From CAWHPS01 sp963831235 (GTDB taxonomy: Bacteria > Fibrobacterota > OXYB2-FULL-49-7 > JAEUSG01), in assembly GCA_963831235.1 (NCBI GenBank), contig CAWHPS010000033.1, positions 1 to 64,000 on the forward strand: a stretch of 64,000 bases of DNA, given 5' to 3'. A program made the translations under genes and the position numbers. Position 1 is the stretch's first letter. Every line of letters starts with the position of its first letter. This document shows, piece by piece, positions 17,182-25,984 of this stretch. The notes under the pieces were generated by a model. That model made no database searches and was not told the DNA's origin. It saw only the letters and a program-made list of their open reading frames with translations.

Positions 17182-18279
17182 TTATTGTAATCTGTTTCCG
17201 CATCCCTGGCTGATTCTCCAATCTATTGCTTTGTTTTGTGCGTGTCTGTCCAACCACAGAGCCATAGTGTCTGAAAGTCCGCAAAGGTGGTTATCCTGGA
17301 ATTGGACGGTCACACGATTATCCAAATTCATCAATTCCAAAGGCAGCGTCCTGACATTGCACCCCGGGAGCCATAACTGCATAAGATGTTTTAAGGTGCT
17401 TATTTCCGGAGAAATTCTCAAAGAAATGGTGTCGGGATAGAAACTTGCATAATTCCGAATGACGACCAACTCGCTTAATTGGACAATGTCCCTTGTTATT
17501 TTCTTGAATGGTGCTCTCAAGAAAACACATTGTATTCTATTTTCAGACAAGCTGACAAAATATGCATCACCCGGATATTGAGATAGACCGTTACTGTCGC
17601 ACATGGCCTGCAAAGCTTCCATGTCGCTTTGATAAATGGGATCTTGTTCAACAACGCTTATCGACGTCAAGGTCACACTAAGATTACGAATCGTATCACT
17701 GGCTTTTACTTGAATAAGTGTATCCTTGGCCGAATATTGGGCAATGGCCCCAGGAACGCACATCAAAGGATATTCCCCTGCTGGAAGCTTTCCAAGCACA
17801 AACATACCCGCGGAATCCGTATACACAGGAGGCCGAAGCCCATATTTATCCTGCACAATTCCTCTCTGTGAAAGACGGCCTTCAATACTACTGAAGGTCC
17901 GCATAGTGTCCTGCTTAAATAACAACAATGTGTTCCTTACAGACATCCTGAAATCCCGCCGGACACCGGTCCCAAGCGTATCCTCGATAACAAGAACATA
18001 TTCCCCTGTATCTTCCACTGTTAAATAGAATTCCCCGGCTGAATCGGTCTTGCATACCGGCGGCTTATGGAGTGTTGCGGAATCAGCGAAAAGGGCTGTG
18101 AACGATTTGGAATATAGATAAACATTCGCACCAACGGCGGGGTTCCCACCCGGATAAATTATCTGACCGGAACCCTTGAAAGCGTTTCCAACTCTGGAAC
18201 CGGTGCCTGCCATGTTAGGACCGCTTGGAGAAGCGCAATTAAGGAAAAGAACGGGAATCAATAGCAGCAATTTTTTCAT
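17182..18279 (-). CDS. Lipoprotein with carboxypeptidase-regulatory-like domains (TIGR02147 module A)
   Basis: Translation most likely starts at the ATG at 18279, giving MKKLLLLIPVLFLNC with a lipobox LFLNC; an upstream in-frame ATG at 18318 lies inside the TIGR02147 gene and would bury the signal. The mature protein has two segments like carboxypeptidase-regulatory domains (VGANVYLYSK then TDSAGEFYLTVEDTGEYVLV; TDSAGMFVLGKLPAGEYPL). The last 130 residues contain a leucine-rich-like stretch (LSELVVIRNYASF, LKHLMQLWLPG). Its start overlaps the TIGR02147 stop by ATGA, so the two are translationally coupled. Similar gene pairs occur at 50397 and 56282. Function unknown; probably anchored in the cell envelope. 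Confidence 0.85.
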   Translation of the reverse strand: MKKLLLLIPVLFLNCASPSGPNMAGTGSRVGNAFKGSGQIIYPGGNPAVGANVYLYSKSFTALFADSATLHKPPVCKTDSAGEFYLTVEDTGEYVLVIEDTLGTGVRRDFRMSVRNTLLLFKQDTMRTFSSIEGRLSQRGIVQDKYGLRPPVYTDSAGMFVLGKLPAGEYPLMCVPGAIAQYSAKDTLIQVKASDTIRNLSVTLTSISVVEQDPIYQSDMEALQAMCDSNGLSQYPGDAYFVSLSENRIQCVFLRAPFKKITRDIVQLSELVVIRNYASFYPDTISLRISPEISTLKHLMQLWLPGCNVRTLPLELMNLDNRVTVQFQDNHLCGLSDTMALWLDRHAQNKAIDWRISQGCGNRLQ

Positions 18280-19127
18280 TCCCGCCCCTTTTTTGATCCG
18301 TTGACCGAAGTCGAACATATCGGGAAAAACTGAAAATTAAGCTGGTAAATATGCTCGGATGGGGTCTCGTCTTTTGACACAGACTCCAGCAGATCATCTT
18401 GAAAGGCCGAAACTCTGTCTTTGATCTCTTGAATCATCTTTTCTGATAAACATAGAGTCATCCCGCTAACCTCACGCTTGGATGGGGCCACACTTTCTAT
18501 GGATTCGCCCGCAAGGGAAATCATTTGCCTGTGAAAATTCCTGATCGAAAGACCGCTAACCTCTCTTCCGGTTGTAATCACAGGGTCTGCCTGAATCAGC
18601 TTTCCGGACTTATTCCGCTTCAGGAAGCCCAGTGTCAACAATAGTTCAAGAGCGTTCCTGGCTTCCTTGGGCTTTATATTCGGATGTAGGGCGGTTGCAA
18701 TCCACGCTGGGTCTTCCTTGAATCCGGGCAAAGTGACTAATTCCCTAATGCCGCTGTAATACCATTGGCTGTAAAACTCATATTGGCTTTTATCCACATT
18801 TTTTGGCAGGGCACCTGGTGTAAGGGCAATTAAATCCCTGAAATATTTATTCTTCGCTTTCTCCTCTTTTTCCTGGTTGAAACGGACAAGCAAACGGAAA
18901 TATGCAGCACGGCGCTGGGAAAGGCCCAACGCCACGACGAATTTTTCCACACCATCCGAAGAAAGATTGCGCTCACCATCCATAATGAATTTCAGGAAAG
19001 AAGGCGAACCAAATCCAGCCTTGTTGCTGAAATAACGAAATGAAAAGTAGGCTGTATTTTCCTTTTTATCCGCATAGAAATCCTTGAGATATTGGCGATA
19101 GTCCGTGTATTCAAAAAGGTCTTTCAT
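18276..19127 (-). CDS. TIGR02147 (DUF4423) family putative transcriptional regulator, module A
   Basis: The 283-aa protein matches TIGR02147: N-terminal FEYTDYRQYLKDFYADKKE, an HTH-like region FSNKAGFGSPSFLKFIMDGE and RNLSSDGVEKF, the middle YYSGIRELVTLPGF, and the C-terminal GREVSGLSIRNFHRQMI and EVSGMTLCLSEKMIQEIKD. The HTH-like N-terminus and winged-helix-like middle suggest a DNA-binding regulator; family function is not established. It is translationally coupled to a lipoprotein gene. A near-palindrome TGTACACTTTAGTGGACA lies upstream of its promoter. Confidence 0.88.
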   Translation of the reverse strand: MKDLFEYTDYRQYLKDFYADKKENTAYFSFRYFSNKAGFGSPSFLKFIMDGERNLSSDGVEKFVVALGLSQRRAAYFRLLVRFNQEKEEKAKNKYFRDLIALTPGALPKNVDKSQYEFYSQWYYSGIRELVTLPGFKEDPAWIATALHPNIKPKEARNALELLLTLGFLKRNKSGKLIQADPVITTGREVSGLSIRNFHRQMISLAGESIESVAPSKREVSGMTLCLSEKMIQEIKDRVSAFQDDLLESVSKDETPSEHIYQLNFQFFPICSTSVNGSKKGRE

Positions 19128-19154
19128 GAATTTCCGTTCTTTTTCTTTTTGAAA

Positions 19155-19273
19155 ATATCATTCAAGCTGCCTGGAATAGTCAAGTTTTAATCATATTTTA
19201 TGTACACTTTAGTGGACACATTACAATTGGAATTAAAAGATATCATAAATAATTATCTGTTTTTTAGTGGACA
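19155..19273 (-). promoter_or_regulatory. Module A promoter with upstream palindrome and repeated half-site
   Basis: Minus-strand -35 TTGACT (19183-19178) and -10 TGATAT (19160-19155) are 17 bases apart. A one-mismatch palindrome TGTACACTTTAGTGGACA (19201-19218) lies 17 bases upstream of the -35, and its half TTTAGTGGACA recurs at 19263-19273. This position suits an activator site. The geometry matches module B. Confidence 0.6.
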
Positions 19274-19372
19274 TATTTGCAATGAATACACAACCCATGA
19301 CCCTATATTTTTAAAAAGGAAATAACGGATAAGGTATGCACGTCTAAAAAAGTGTATTACGCTGAAATAGCG

Positions 19373-19664
19373 TTAAATCTGTCTTGGAATGTTTAACAGT
19401 CGGATTGTTGCACGTGGTACACCGTGCATGATGGAAGCAATGCCGCCTATTACGACATACTTCACATCATTTTTTTTCAAGGATTCGAATGCCTCTTTTA
19501 ATTTGGTCAGCATCCTTTAGATCCGGTAGAAAAGGGTTTTGTGAAAGGGCCAGTTCAGTGAACTCACAGAAAAGAGATACCCGTTCCTCCGAGGTCAGGG
19601 ACTGGAACCAGCGCGCCTTGGCCTCAGGGGTCTCTTCCGTGAATAAATGAGAAATGGTGCCCAT
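19373..19664 (-). pseudogene. Nucleotidyltransferase-like gene relic with poly-A frameshift
   Basis: A 65-aa frame (19664-19467, with SLTSEERVSLFCEFTELALS) stops right after a run of eight A. Dropping one A continues the protein as NDVKYVVIGGIASIMHGVPR-ATIR before a stop at 19373. That continuation is the start of a MNT/AbiEii-like nucleotidyltransferase fold (the GG-A-HG-PR motif). The catalytic D-x-D that should follow is absent, so the gene is truncated as well as shifted. An intact relative of the same general class is at 59329-59928. I read it as a decayed antitoxin-toxin or nucleotidyltransferase gene. Confidence 0.6.
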
Positions 19665-19708
19665 GAATAAAAAATACCATATAGCCTGGATTGGGGCAAT
19701 TAATATAT

Positions 19709-20548
19709 CTATTTGATTGGCCAGTGGCCACCAGGAGTAAGAATCGCCTGAATTATATCCTTGGGTATTTCACTATTGCCGAACTCGCGATAAAGCGAAT
19801 CAAGATAACGGTATTTCTTTAAAACATACAAGGCCTGTCCAAATGCCAGGCGAAAACCAAGAAAGCCTGATAAATAGGCCCGCCTGATTAAAATCAGAAA
19901 AGCAAAAACAATTACCGGACGCAAAATAATGCTAAGCAAGCGTGAAACATGCCCGGCACTTTTCCTTTTCTGATAAGCATGCAAGGCTGAAAGCCCTGCA
20001 TAATAATCCATGGTGGCTGTGAAGTCCTGAATATCTCTATGTGCATGATGCAGAATGGGCTCATCAAGCCTGCCCTTCCTGCCTGCTACCACCATGCTTT
20101 CGTGTACCAGGTCTCCTTTTGTATTACCTTTGTTCTTATGAAATAGCCTTAGTGACCAGTCCGGATAATTTTTAAACGGGCCACCGTATTTGACCCAAAT
20201 GTTTCCTATGAAGTTTTTGCGCTTTAAATAATAACCGCTAAAAGAAGACGGATTACGAACAATGGCCTCAATCCGCCTTTGAAGTTCAGGAGGAACAACC
20301 TCATCCGCATCTATTGATAGCACCCATTCGCCCCTGGCAAGCGAAAAGGCAAAATCCTTTTGCGGACCAAAACCCGGCCACTGCCTGTAATACACACGGT
20401 CCGTAAACCTCTTGCAGATGGCAACAGTCCTGTCCGTGCTGCCGGAATCAACAACCACTATCTCGTCCGCAAACGACACACTCGACAGACATCGCTCGAT
20501 GTTTTGTTCTTCGTTCTTTGTAACTACACAAACCGACAAAAGCGTCAT
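19709..20548 (-). CDS. Family 2 glycosyltransferase, WaaE/LgtF-like
   Basis: A 279-aa GT-A enzyme. LSVCVVTKNEEQNIERCL opens the nucleotide-sugar fold; DEIVVVDSGSTDRT and WVLSIDADEVV carry the metal-binding acids (DADE), followed by GYYLKRKNFIG and HHAHRDIQDF typical of the WaaE/KdtX beta-1,4-glucosyltransferases that act on lipooligosaccharide inner core. A hydrophobic stretch near residues 210-230 may bind the inner membrane. It overlaps the upstream GT4 gene by 4 bases (ATGA), so the two form an operon for surface glycan assembly. Confidence 0.9.
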   Translation of the reverse strand: MTLLSVCVVTKNEEQNIERCLSSVSFADEIVVVDSGSTDRTVAICKRFTDRVYYRQWPGFGPQKDFAFSLARGEWVLSIDADEVVPPELQRRIEAIVRNPSSFSGYYLKRKNFIGNIWVKYGGPFKNYPDWSLRLFHKNKGNTKGDLVHESMVVAGRKGRLDEPILHHAHRDIQDFTATMDYYAGLSALHAYQKRKSAGHVSRLLSIILRPVIVFAFLILIRRAYLSGFLGFRLAFGQALYVLKKYRYLDSLYREFGNSEIPKDIIQAILTPGGHWPIK

Positions 20549-21693
20549 TTGCGGAAATTTCTCTTTTCAAGAAGGGTTCTATAAAACTCAATCGTCTTTT
20601 TCCCTAATCCAGTGAGTGAATGATTTTCCTCAACCGCTCGCCTGGCATTCTCTTTAAGGACAGGCCAGGATGGCTTCATTTCAATGAATTTTACCATCTT
20701 TTCAGCAAGGTCCTGACTGTCACCGGTCTTGAACAATAACCCGGTCACACCATCCTTTAATATATCAGGAATGCCGTTCAGATTGCTTGCAATAAGCGGT
20801 ACCTTTAGGGCCATGAATTCAAGGCCCACACGGCAGATCGCCTCTGAATCTGTTGAGGGAATTATTGCGCAATCGCATGCAGCCATGACCTCCCGCACAT
20901 CAGGGACACGGCCTAAAAATATCACCCTGCCGATAACCCTTGTTTCAAGCGCAAACTCATTCAGTTCATTATACGTAATATTCTCTTCGGGCCCGGCAAC
21001 CACAAACCTTGCATCAATGCCTTTATCCAGCACCCTTCGCAATGCACTGAATGCAACATGATGCCCTTTCTTACTATCAATCCTGCCAACAAGGCCGAAA
21101 AGAACAGTCTCAGGCGAAACATCATACCGCTTTTTAAGTTCGCTTTGAATATATGAACCCTGCTGAAAGTGTTTTTCATCAACAGCCGGATAAATTGTTG
21201 TTATGTCTTGTATGCGGAAATTTTCCGTCATCCGTTTATAAGTCACACCTGATGTGGCTATGATGCCGTGAGACAACCGGGTATATAAAAGCCTGTTAAA
21301 GAAATTGTTTTTGGGATAGCGGATGTCTCCACGGGTGCGAACAAGGATTGGATTGTTCTTTGCAAGCCTGACCCCTGCCGCAATTGCGTAATAACCATTT
21401 CCCTGATGGGCATTAACAATATCTATTTCATTGTCTTCAATATATTTTTTCAGTTTAAATGCGCATGCAAACTGGCTTATCGGGTTGGGCCTGCTGAAAT
21501 TGAGTTCAACTTGTTTATGTAACCTGAGTTCAAGAGCTTTTTTAAGCGAGGGTGAATCAATATCACCCGATATATGTACCTCATGACCAAGAAGCATCTG
21601 CGAGTATGCAGTATTGACGCCATACCACGCAACAGCATTGAACCGGGGGACGTTTATAATATGAAGGATTTTTAGATGATCTTTTATTAGCAT
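20545..21693 (-). CDS. Family 4 glycosyltransferase
   Basis: A 382-aa GT-B enzyme of the GT4 type. The N-terminal acceptor domain (LKILHIINVPRFNAVAWYG) is followed by the donor domain with LFGLVGRIDSKKGHHVAFSA, and the EX7E-like region near SEAICRVGLEFMALKVPLIA. It probably retains configuration while adding a sugar to an LPS or capsule precursor on the cytosolic face. The downstream WaaE-like gene overlaps by 4 bases. The sugar specificity is unknown. Confidence 0.9.
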   Translation of the reverse strand: MLIKDHLKILHIINVPRFNAVAWYGVNTAYSQMLLGHEVHISGDIDSPSLKKALELRLHKQVELNFSRPNPISQFACAFKLKKYIEDNEIDIVNAHQGNGYYAIAAGVRLAKNNPILVRTRGDIRYPKNNFFNRLLYTRLSHGIIATSGVTYKRMTENFRIQDITTIYPAVDEKHFQQGSYIQSELKKRYDVSPETVLFGLVGRIDSKKGHHVAFSALRRVLDKGIDARFVVAGPEENITYNELNEFALETRVIGRVIFLGRVPDVREVMAACDCAIIPSTDSEAICRVGLEFMALKVPLIASNLNGIPDILKDGVTGLLFKTGDSQDLAEKMVKFIEMKPSWPVLKENARRAVEENHSLTGLGKKTIEFYRTLLEKRNFRK

Positions 21694-21717
21694 TTAAATT
21701 TTCTTTTGTCTTCTTGT

Positions 21718-21788
21718 GACCCATCCCCCTTTCCCCCTTCCCTACAAGTAAGGAAGGGGGTAGTATGTAAAAAAAGGGGTGGGTAACC
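21718..21788. repeat. Two-level fold-back between selC and the GT4 gene
   Basis: The inner arms CCCCCTTCC (21733-21741) and GGAAGGGGG (21752-21760) pair perfectly. The outer arms ACCCATCCCC and GGGGTGGGT flank them. On the minus strand, the direction of selC transcription, T-rich sequence follows the first arm. It may terminate selC or be a small inserted fold-back element. Confidence 0.5.
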
Positions 21789-21821
21789 CATTATCAGGAA
21801 AAAGACAATTGACTAAACCAT

Positions 21822-21914
21822 CGGAAGAGGCAGGAATCGAACCCACCACGGACGGTTTTATCCGCCCGCATACGGTTTTGAAGACCGCTGGAGACACCAG
21901 TCCCCGTCTCTTCC
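21822..21914 (-). tRNA. selC: tRNA-Sec (anticodon TCA)
   Basis: The 93-nt minus-strand RNA folds as a selenocysteine tRNA. The acceptor arm GGAAGAG pairs with CTCTTCC plus discriminator G. The 6-bp D stem GGGGAC/GTCTCC has a 4-base loop. The anticodon arm GCGGT-CTTCAAA-ACCGT has anticodon TCA. A long variable arm GCGGGCGG/CCGTCCGT forms 8 pairs, and the T arm is GGTGGG-TTCGATT-CCTGCC. No CCA is encoded. TCA reads UGA, so the organism should make selenoproteins; selA, selB and selD are not in this window. Confidence 0.96.
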
Positions 21915-22087
21915 GTGTAAAGTATAGCTAATTAAAAAACGCTACATCAACCTGATAGTGACAAAGCCCAACTGTACACTCTGACAGGATGATTTAAAAT
22001 ATTTATTATCCTGCGGTTTCTATAGCCTGTTAGATTTGTTTGATTATTTTAGGATGAAGAATATGGTCGGAATGGAAAAATATCTTT

Positions 22088-24439
22088 TCAGCCTTTTTTA
22101 TTTCTTCTTGGGTTCTTTCTGATTTTGTTCGGCTCAATTTGATGTTTAGCGAAGAAATCATATACAGCATGACGGGAAACATTTAAATCAGCGGCAATCC
22201 GCTTGACTATTCCCCTATGCTTTTTGAATAACTCCAAAACCTCTTCCAAAGAGAGTTCTATCCGTCCAACACTCTGTTTTGGCTCCTTGGGAGAGGATTG
22301 GAACTGAATGTCATCAACCCCCAGCATTTCCATACCACAGAACAGGCATGAACGCTCGATCGTATTTTTAAGTTCGCGTACATTACCAGGCCATGAGTAG
22401 CTGTAAAGTTTTTCGAATGCTTCAGGTGTCAGTCCTTTGATATTGCGGTTGTTCCGTACATTAAAGTTGTAAATGAAATGGGTGCAAAGATCAGGAATAT
22501 CATCAAGCCGCTCACGAAGTGGCGGGATTTTCAGGGTGACTACTGCAATACGATAATATAAATCCTCCCTGAAAATACCCTGCCTGACCAGAACCTCGAG
22601 CGAAATATTGGAAGCAACAAGAACTTTTACATTCAGAGAAACACTTTTTTGACCACCTATTGGAGTTATGGAATGATCCTGTAGGAACTGGAGTAATTTT
22701 GCCTGGGCCGGCAGCGAAAGATTGCCGGCCTCATCCAGAAATAGTGTACCATTATGGGCTTCCTGAAACAGACCTGGTTTGCTTTTATCAGCGCCGGTAA
22801 AAGCACCCTTTTCATGGCCGAAAAGCAGACTTTCCATAAGAGAGATCGGAAGTGTCGAACAATCTACCTTGACAAAAGCCCCTTTTTTCCTGTTACTCAG
22901 GTCATGAATAAAATGGGCAAGTACTTCTTTCCCGGTTCCGGTTTCACCTGATATCAACACAGTGGCATCAGCCTTCGCTATTTTCCCCGCCTGGCTGCGT
23001 ATCTGAACTATGGATTTGCTTGTGCCAATTAATGTGTGGGATGAATCCCGATACCCCTGGAGAAGTAAATTGGCCTGGTACGCTTTTTGTGTTTCCTGCT
23101 GTTTGGTTGATTCCAGAATATCGAGTTTTTTCTTGATATTCGTTATTCCCTGCAGCTTATAGAAATATAAATATTGCTGCATGAAATCCAGGAAAAAGCC
23201 CCCTATCGTAGAGAGCAGAAAGTGGGAACTTGTATTTTCAATAAAGGATGAAAACAGGATTTCTTTATCTTCCGATCTTTTATTCTGACGAACGCACAGT
23301 TTTATCTGCTCAAGCAGGCAGGATTGGTTTGGAAAAGACCAAAAAGAGATCCAGGTTTCATTCCGATTAATTTCCTGGATATCAGTATAGGCAAATACCC
23401 TCTGACCATTTTTATATATTAGAAAGGTATTGTTAATCTTATAGATTGAGTAAAGTCCATCTCCAAAATTGGCAGTATCAGTTTTCTGATAATACACAGG
23501 AATTGTCTGCCGTTTTATAAGATACCCCTTCCCATTCTCGTCCGGGCCCAGGATATAGCCGTTAAAATCTCCCCAATCTTCCCGGCCCAATGGTCGCTCT
23601 CCCATTGCAATGGACGGTGGCAAGCGGTTTGTTGCCGAAACTTTGAATGTTAGACAAAAATCCTGTTTCATCCAATCAATTGATGTGTTGAGAGAAAACA
23701 GGAGATATGGATGATGATCCGGATTGGACAAAACAATGCCTGTGGCAATTCTTTTTATTGAGTCTCCCAAAATATTTATATCAAGTGGCTCGTTTGCCTT
23801 TGCAAAATCCTTCAATAAATGTACAGCCCACTCCTGCTCATCCGGCAGCTTGAAATCTTTATGCGAAGCTTCCTGAAATGATGCCGGCGGATTGGAAATT
23901 AGGTCTCCAATAGGTCTTCCTAAAAGAGATTCAGAGCTCTTGGAAATATTCTGCGCAAAGGCACGATTGAAACCTATAAGTCTGCCTTCAGTGTCCAGAC
24001 CAAAAAGAGGGTAGTCAAAATTAAAGTAAACAAACCGGATAAAATAATCAAGTATTCGTATGATACCCACAAACCGTTCATCAGAAACTTTATGCAATAT
24101 CAAATTTGCTGTGGGGATAGTTGAAAAAAATTCTTCAGGTTCATTTTCAAAATAAAAACGATCATATCGAATATTCAATGGGATCGGGTTCCCTATTTGC
24201 GAATTGGCTGAAGACTCAATTGTTTTATCAATTTGAAAAAGAAACATTTCCTGAATATTAGTAATCTGCTTTAGCTTGGATTTAATATAGTACAAGCAGT
24301 TTTGATAACCGCAATCTCCAGCAACATCTAAAATTCAACCCGATGGATCGAGCAAGACAAACAAACGGTATTGGGATAGGTTTGCCAATAAAGCTGTATT
24401 AAAGCGATCATTCTCAATAAGTTGGTTAAATATGGACAT
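22088..24439 (-). CDS. Sigma54-dependent activator with PAS-like N-terminus, reading frame crosses an in-frame UGA (candidate selenoprotein)
   Basis: The last 735 codons form a complete bacterial enhancer-binding protein: a PAS-like region (YPLFGLDTEGRLIGFNRAFAQ), an AAA+ domain with Walker A GETGTGKE, the sigma54-contact motif GAFTGAD and the late AAA+ motif WPGNVRELKNTIERS, then a Fis-type HTH (GIVKRIAADLNVSRHAVYDF). The same frame continues upstream through TGA at 24337-24335 to ATG 24439, adding MSIFNQLIENDRFNTALLAN and RLFVLLDPSG-(UGA)-ILDVAGD, which itself reads like the start of a PAS domain. selC lies 173 bases downstream. After the UGA a weak hairpin can form. Alternatives: a nonsense mutation, or a start at TTG 24295 or ATG 24247. 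No strong Shine-Dalgarno supports any start. Confidence 0.75.
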
Positions 24440-24468
24440 GCGGATAAAATAAACATTATTATGTAGAG

Positions 24469-24543
24469 AAGTGTTACTTATAGTAATTAAATGTTTATTT
24501 AAGTTGCTGATGTTTCGATTTTTAATTAAAATAAGCAACATTT
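24469..24543. promoter_or_regulatory. Paired 13-bp inverted sites, candidate enhancer for the sigma54 activator
   Basis: ATAAGTAACACTT (complement of 24469-24481) and ATAAGCAACATTT (24531-24543) are inverted copies with two mismatches, and a weaker copy TCAGCAACTTAA (complement) lies between them near 24500-24511. They sit in the intergenic region between the activator and its divergent neighbour, about 30-105 bases upstream of the predicted sigma54 start site, as expected for enhancer sites. Confidence 0.6.
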
Positions 24544-24547
24544 ATCA

Positions 24548-24561
24548 GGCTCAAAAGTTGC
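24548..24561 (+). promoter_or_regulatory. Sigma54 (-24/-12) promoter
   Basis: AGGCTCAAAAGTTGCAT has the invariant GG (24548-24549) and GC (24560-24561) exactly ten bases apart and matches the TGGCAC-N5-TTGCA consensus well. The predicted start is near 24573, with AAAGGAG and the cupin ATG (24607) downstream. The divergent gene is a sigma54 activator, which supports the call. Confidence 0.75.
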
Positions 24562-24606
24562 ATTGTAAATAATAAGTACGTAGATAATAAAATAAAGGAG
24601 TAAACA

Positions 24607-24912
24607 ATGAGCCTTACTAATCTGGATAAAAAAGGCCTTAACGCCTTTCTATTCGACACAAACCTTCCTGACAATGCTTTTTCCTTGCACATTTCAGAAC
24701 TTGTTCCAGGGAAATCTTCGCATCCTTCACACACCCACAACAGCATGGAGGCATATTATGTTTTATGTGGTGAATTGACAGTTGAGAGGGGTAATAATAA
24801 AATTGTCTTGCATCAGAATGAGGCTGCTGCAATAAATGCAAATGTTTTACATGGCGTGACCAATTCCGGCACAGAAAAGAATCGGTATATGGTTATAATT
24901 GCAAAACAATAA
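24607..24912 (+). CDS. Small cupin-domain protein
   Basis: A 101-aa single-domain cupin. Metal-binding motif 1 appears as SHPSHTHNSMEAYYVLCGE (two His and a Glu) and motif 2 as NANVLHGVTNSG (His), forming a small beta-barrel. Cupins of this size bind a metal or small ligand, and many are sensors or simple enzymes; the ligand here is unknown. AAAGGAG lies just upstream of the ATG. It is the first gene behind a sigma54 promoter facing the activator gene, so it is probably induced by that activator. Confidence 0.88.
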   Translation: MSLTNLDKKGLNAFLFDTNLPDNAFSLHISELVPGKSSHPSHTHNSMEAYYVLCGELTVERGNNKIVLHQNEAAAINANVLHGVTNSGTEKNRYMVIIAKQ

Positions 24913-24963
24913 TTACACAAACAAACAACATGTATGCAGAAAATAAATATAGGGGAGAAAATT

Positions 24964-25314
24964 ATGTGTCAAATGATTGATAAAGATAATGCCGTTCCTG
25001 TTCCTGATAAATCCATATCAACCCACACTGTGATAAAATTCACTATTCAGCAGGCGGAGAAAAAATGCCCTCTTTTTAGGACAGGTGACTTTTATTATGT
25101 CCGCCAGCATATTCTTGATACAGAGGTTTCTTCGATTGGAAACTTTTGTTACCATACACTTGCGGATCTTTATGCCATTTATTGCAGGATCAGAAAGAGT
25201 GATATTGGTTCATTTGAGGTTTTTGATTGTCGGGATAAAAGCATGGTTCAGTTTCAAGTTGAAAGGCTTGCTGATGAGCATGCACCAATAGGACGAAGTG
25301 TCGTTAAGGTTTAA
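24964..25314 (+). CDS. TIGR04076-like small cysteine protein
   Basis: The 116-aa product probably starts at ATG 24964, which follows AGGGGAG; an upstream ATG at 24934 has no ribosome site. It has the layout of TIGR04076 proteins: VIKFTIQQAEKKCPLFRTGD, then FCYHTLADLYAIY, then FDCRDKSMVQFQVERL, with conserved Cys residues at three places. The family's function is unknown. It follows the cupin gene on the same strand by about 50 bases and is probably part of the same sigma54-driven transcript. Family assignment is by motif pattern only. Confidence 0.65.
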   Translation: MCQMIDKDNAVPVPDKSISTHTVIKFTIQQAEKKCPLFRTGDFYYVRQHILDTEVSSIGNFCYHTLADLYAIYCRIRKSDIGSFEVFDCRDKSMVQFQVERLADEHAPIGRSVVKV

Positions 25315-25563
25315 ATAATCCATGATGTGCCGCAGGCAAAGAACCGGGACAGGCAGAAAGTATCTGTATGCCGGTTGATTTGGTTTATAGTGTCTGCGAT
25401 TCAGACAGTAAAAAACGTTTTTCCCTGCCAACTCCCGTCCCACTATGAAGATGGCGGGGATAGCCAGCCCCAGAATTAATCCCATCTGATTTTTTGTGTG
25501 ATTTTAACACGCGCGCACAAATAAGTTGCTAATCATGTCTGCATAATACAATAATATACAAAC

Positions 25564-25971
25564 ATGCTTAGTCGAAATGCACGCCCAGAAAAAGACGAGT
25601 CAGAAGAGATCAGCCGTCTCCGGCAACAACTACGCATCATTCAAAATTCCCAACAAGAATTATACCGGCATCTGATGAACGGCGGCCCTCTGGTTGCAGG
25701 GAGCTATTATCAAGTGTATAAGACCTGCACGCGCACCAATTGCTGTTGTCAACGAGGGAAGAAGCATGGGCCGTTTCCCGCGCTTTCCTTTTCACATGCT
25801 GGCAAACGCGGAATGATTATGATACGTGCAAAAGATGCGCCAGTTGTGGCTGTTAAAGTGGCGGCGTACAGACAGTTTGTGAAAGACGTTCGGGAATTAC
25901 GGCAGATGAATACAAGAGTTTTGGCTGTTGTGGATCAATTGGGTCGGTTATTAAGGGAGGAATACAGATGA
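25564..25971 (+). CDS. DUF6788-like Cys-rich IS accessory protein, copy 1
   Basis: A 135-aa basic protein with an N-terminal helical segment and a Cys cluster YKTCTRTNCCCQRGKKHGPF that resembles the DUF6788 zinc-knuckle pattern (K-CG-P-CRC in relatives at 2341 and 28119). A helical C-terminus follows. Its function is unknown. It lies directly upstream of the transposase gene, ending 13 bases before it, in the same relative place as the DUF6788-like gene of copy 2, though the two proteins are only distantly alike. A DNA-binding or regulatory accessory role is plausible. Confidence 0.7.
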   Translation: MLSRNARPEKDESEEISRLRQQLRIIQNSQQELYRHLMNGGPLVAGSYYQVYKTCTRTNCCCQRGKKHGPFPALSFSHAGKRGMIMIRAKDAPVVAVKVAAYRQFVKDVRELRQMNTRVLAVVDQLGRLLREEYR

Positions 25972-25984
25972 ACCAACAAAAGGG

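Noticed and set aside
21822..24439. Genomic island integrated at selC
   Set aside because: No integrase gene and no repeat of the tRNA 3' end were found nearby.
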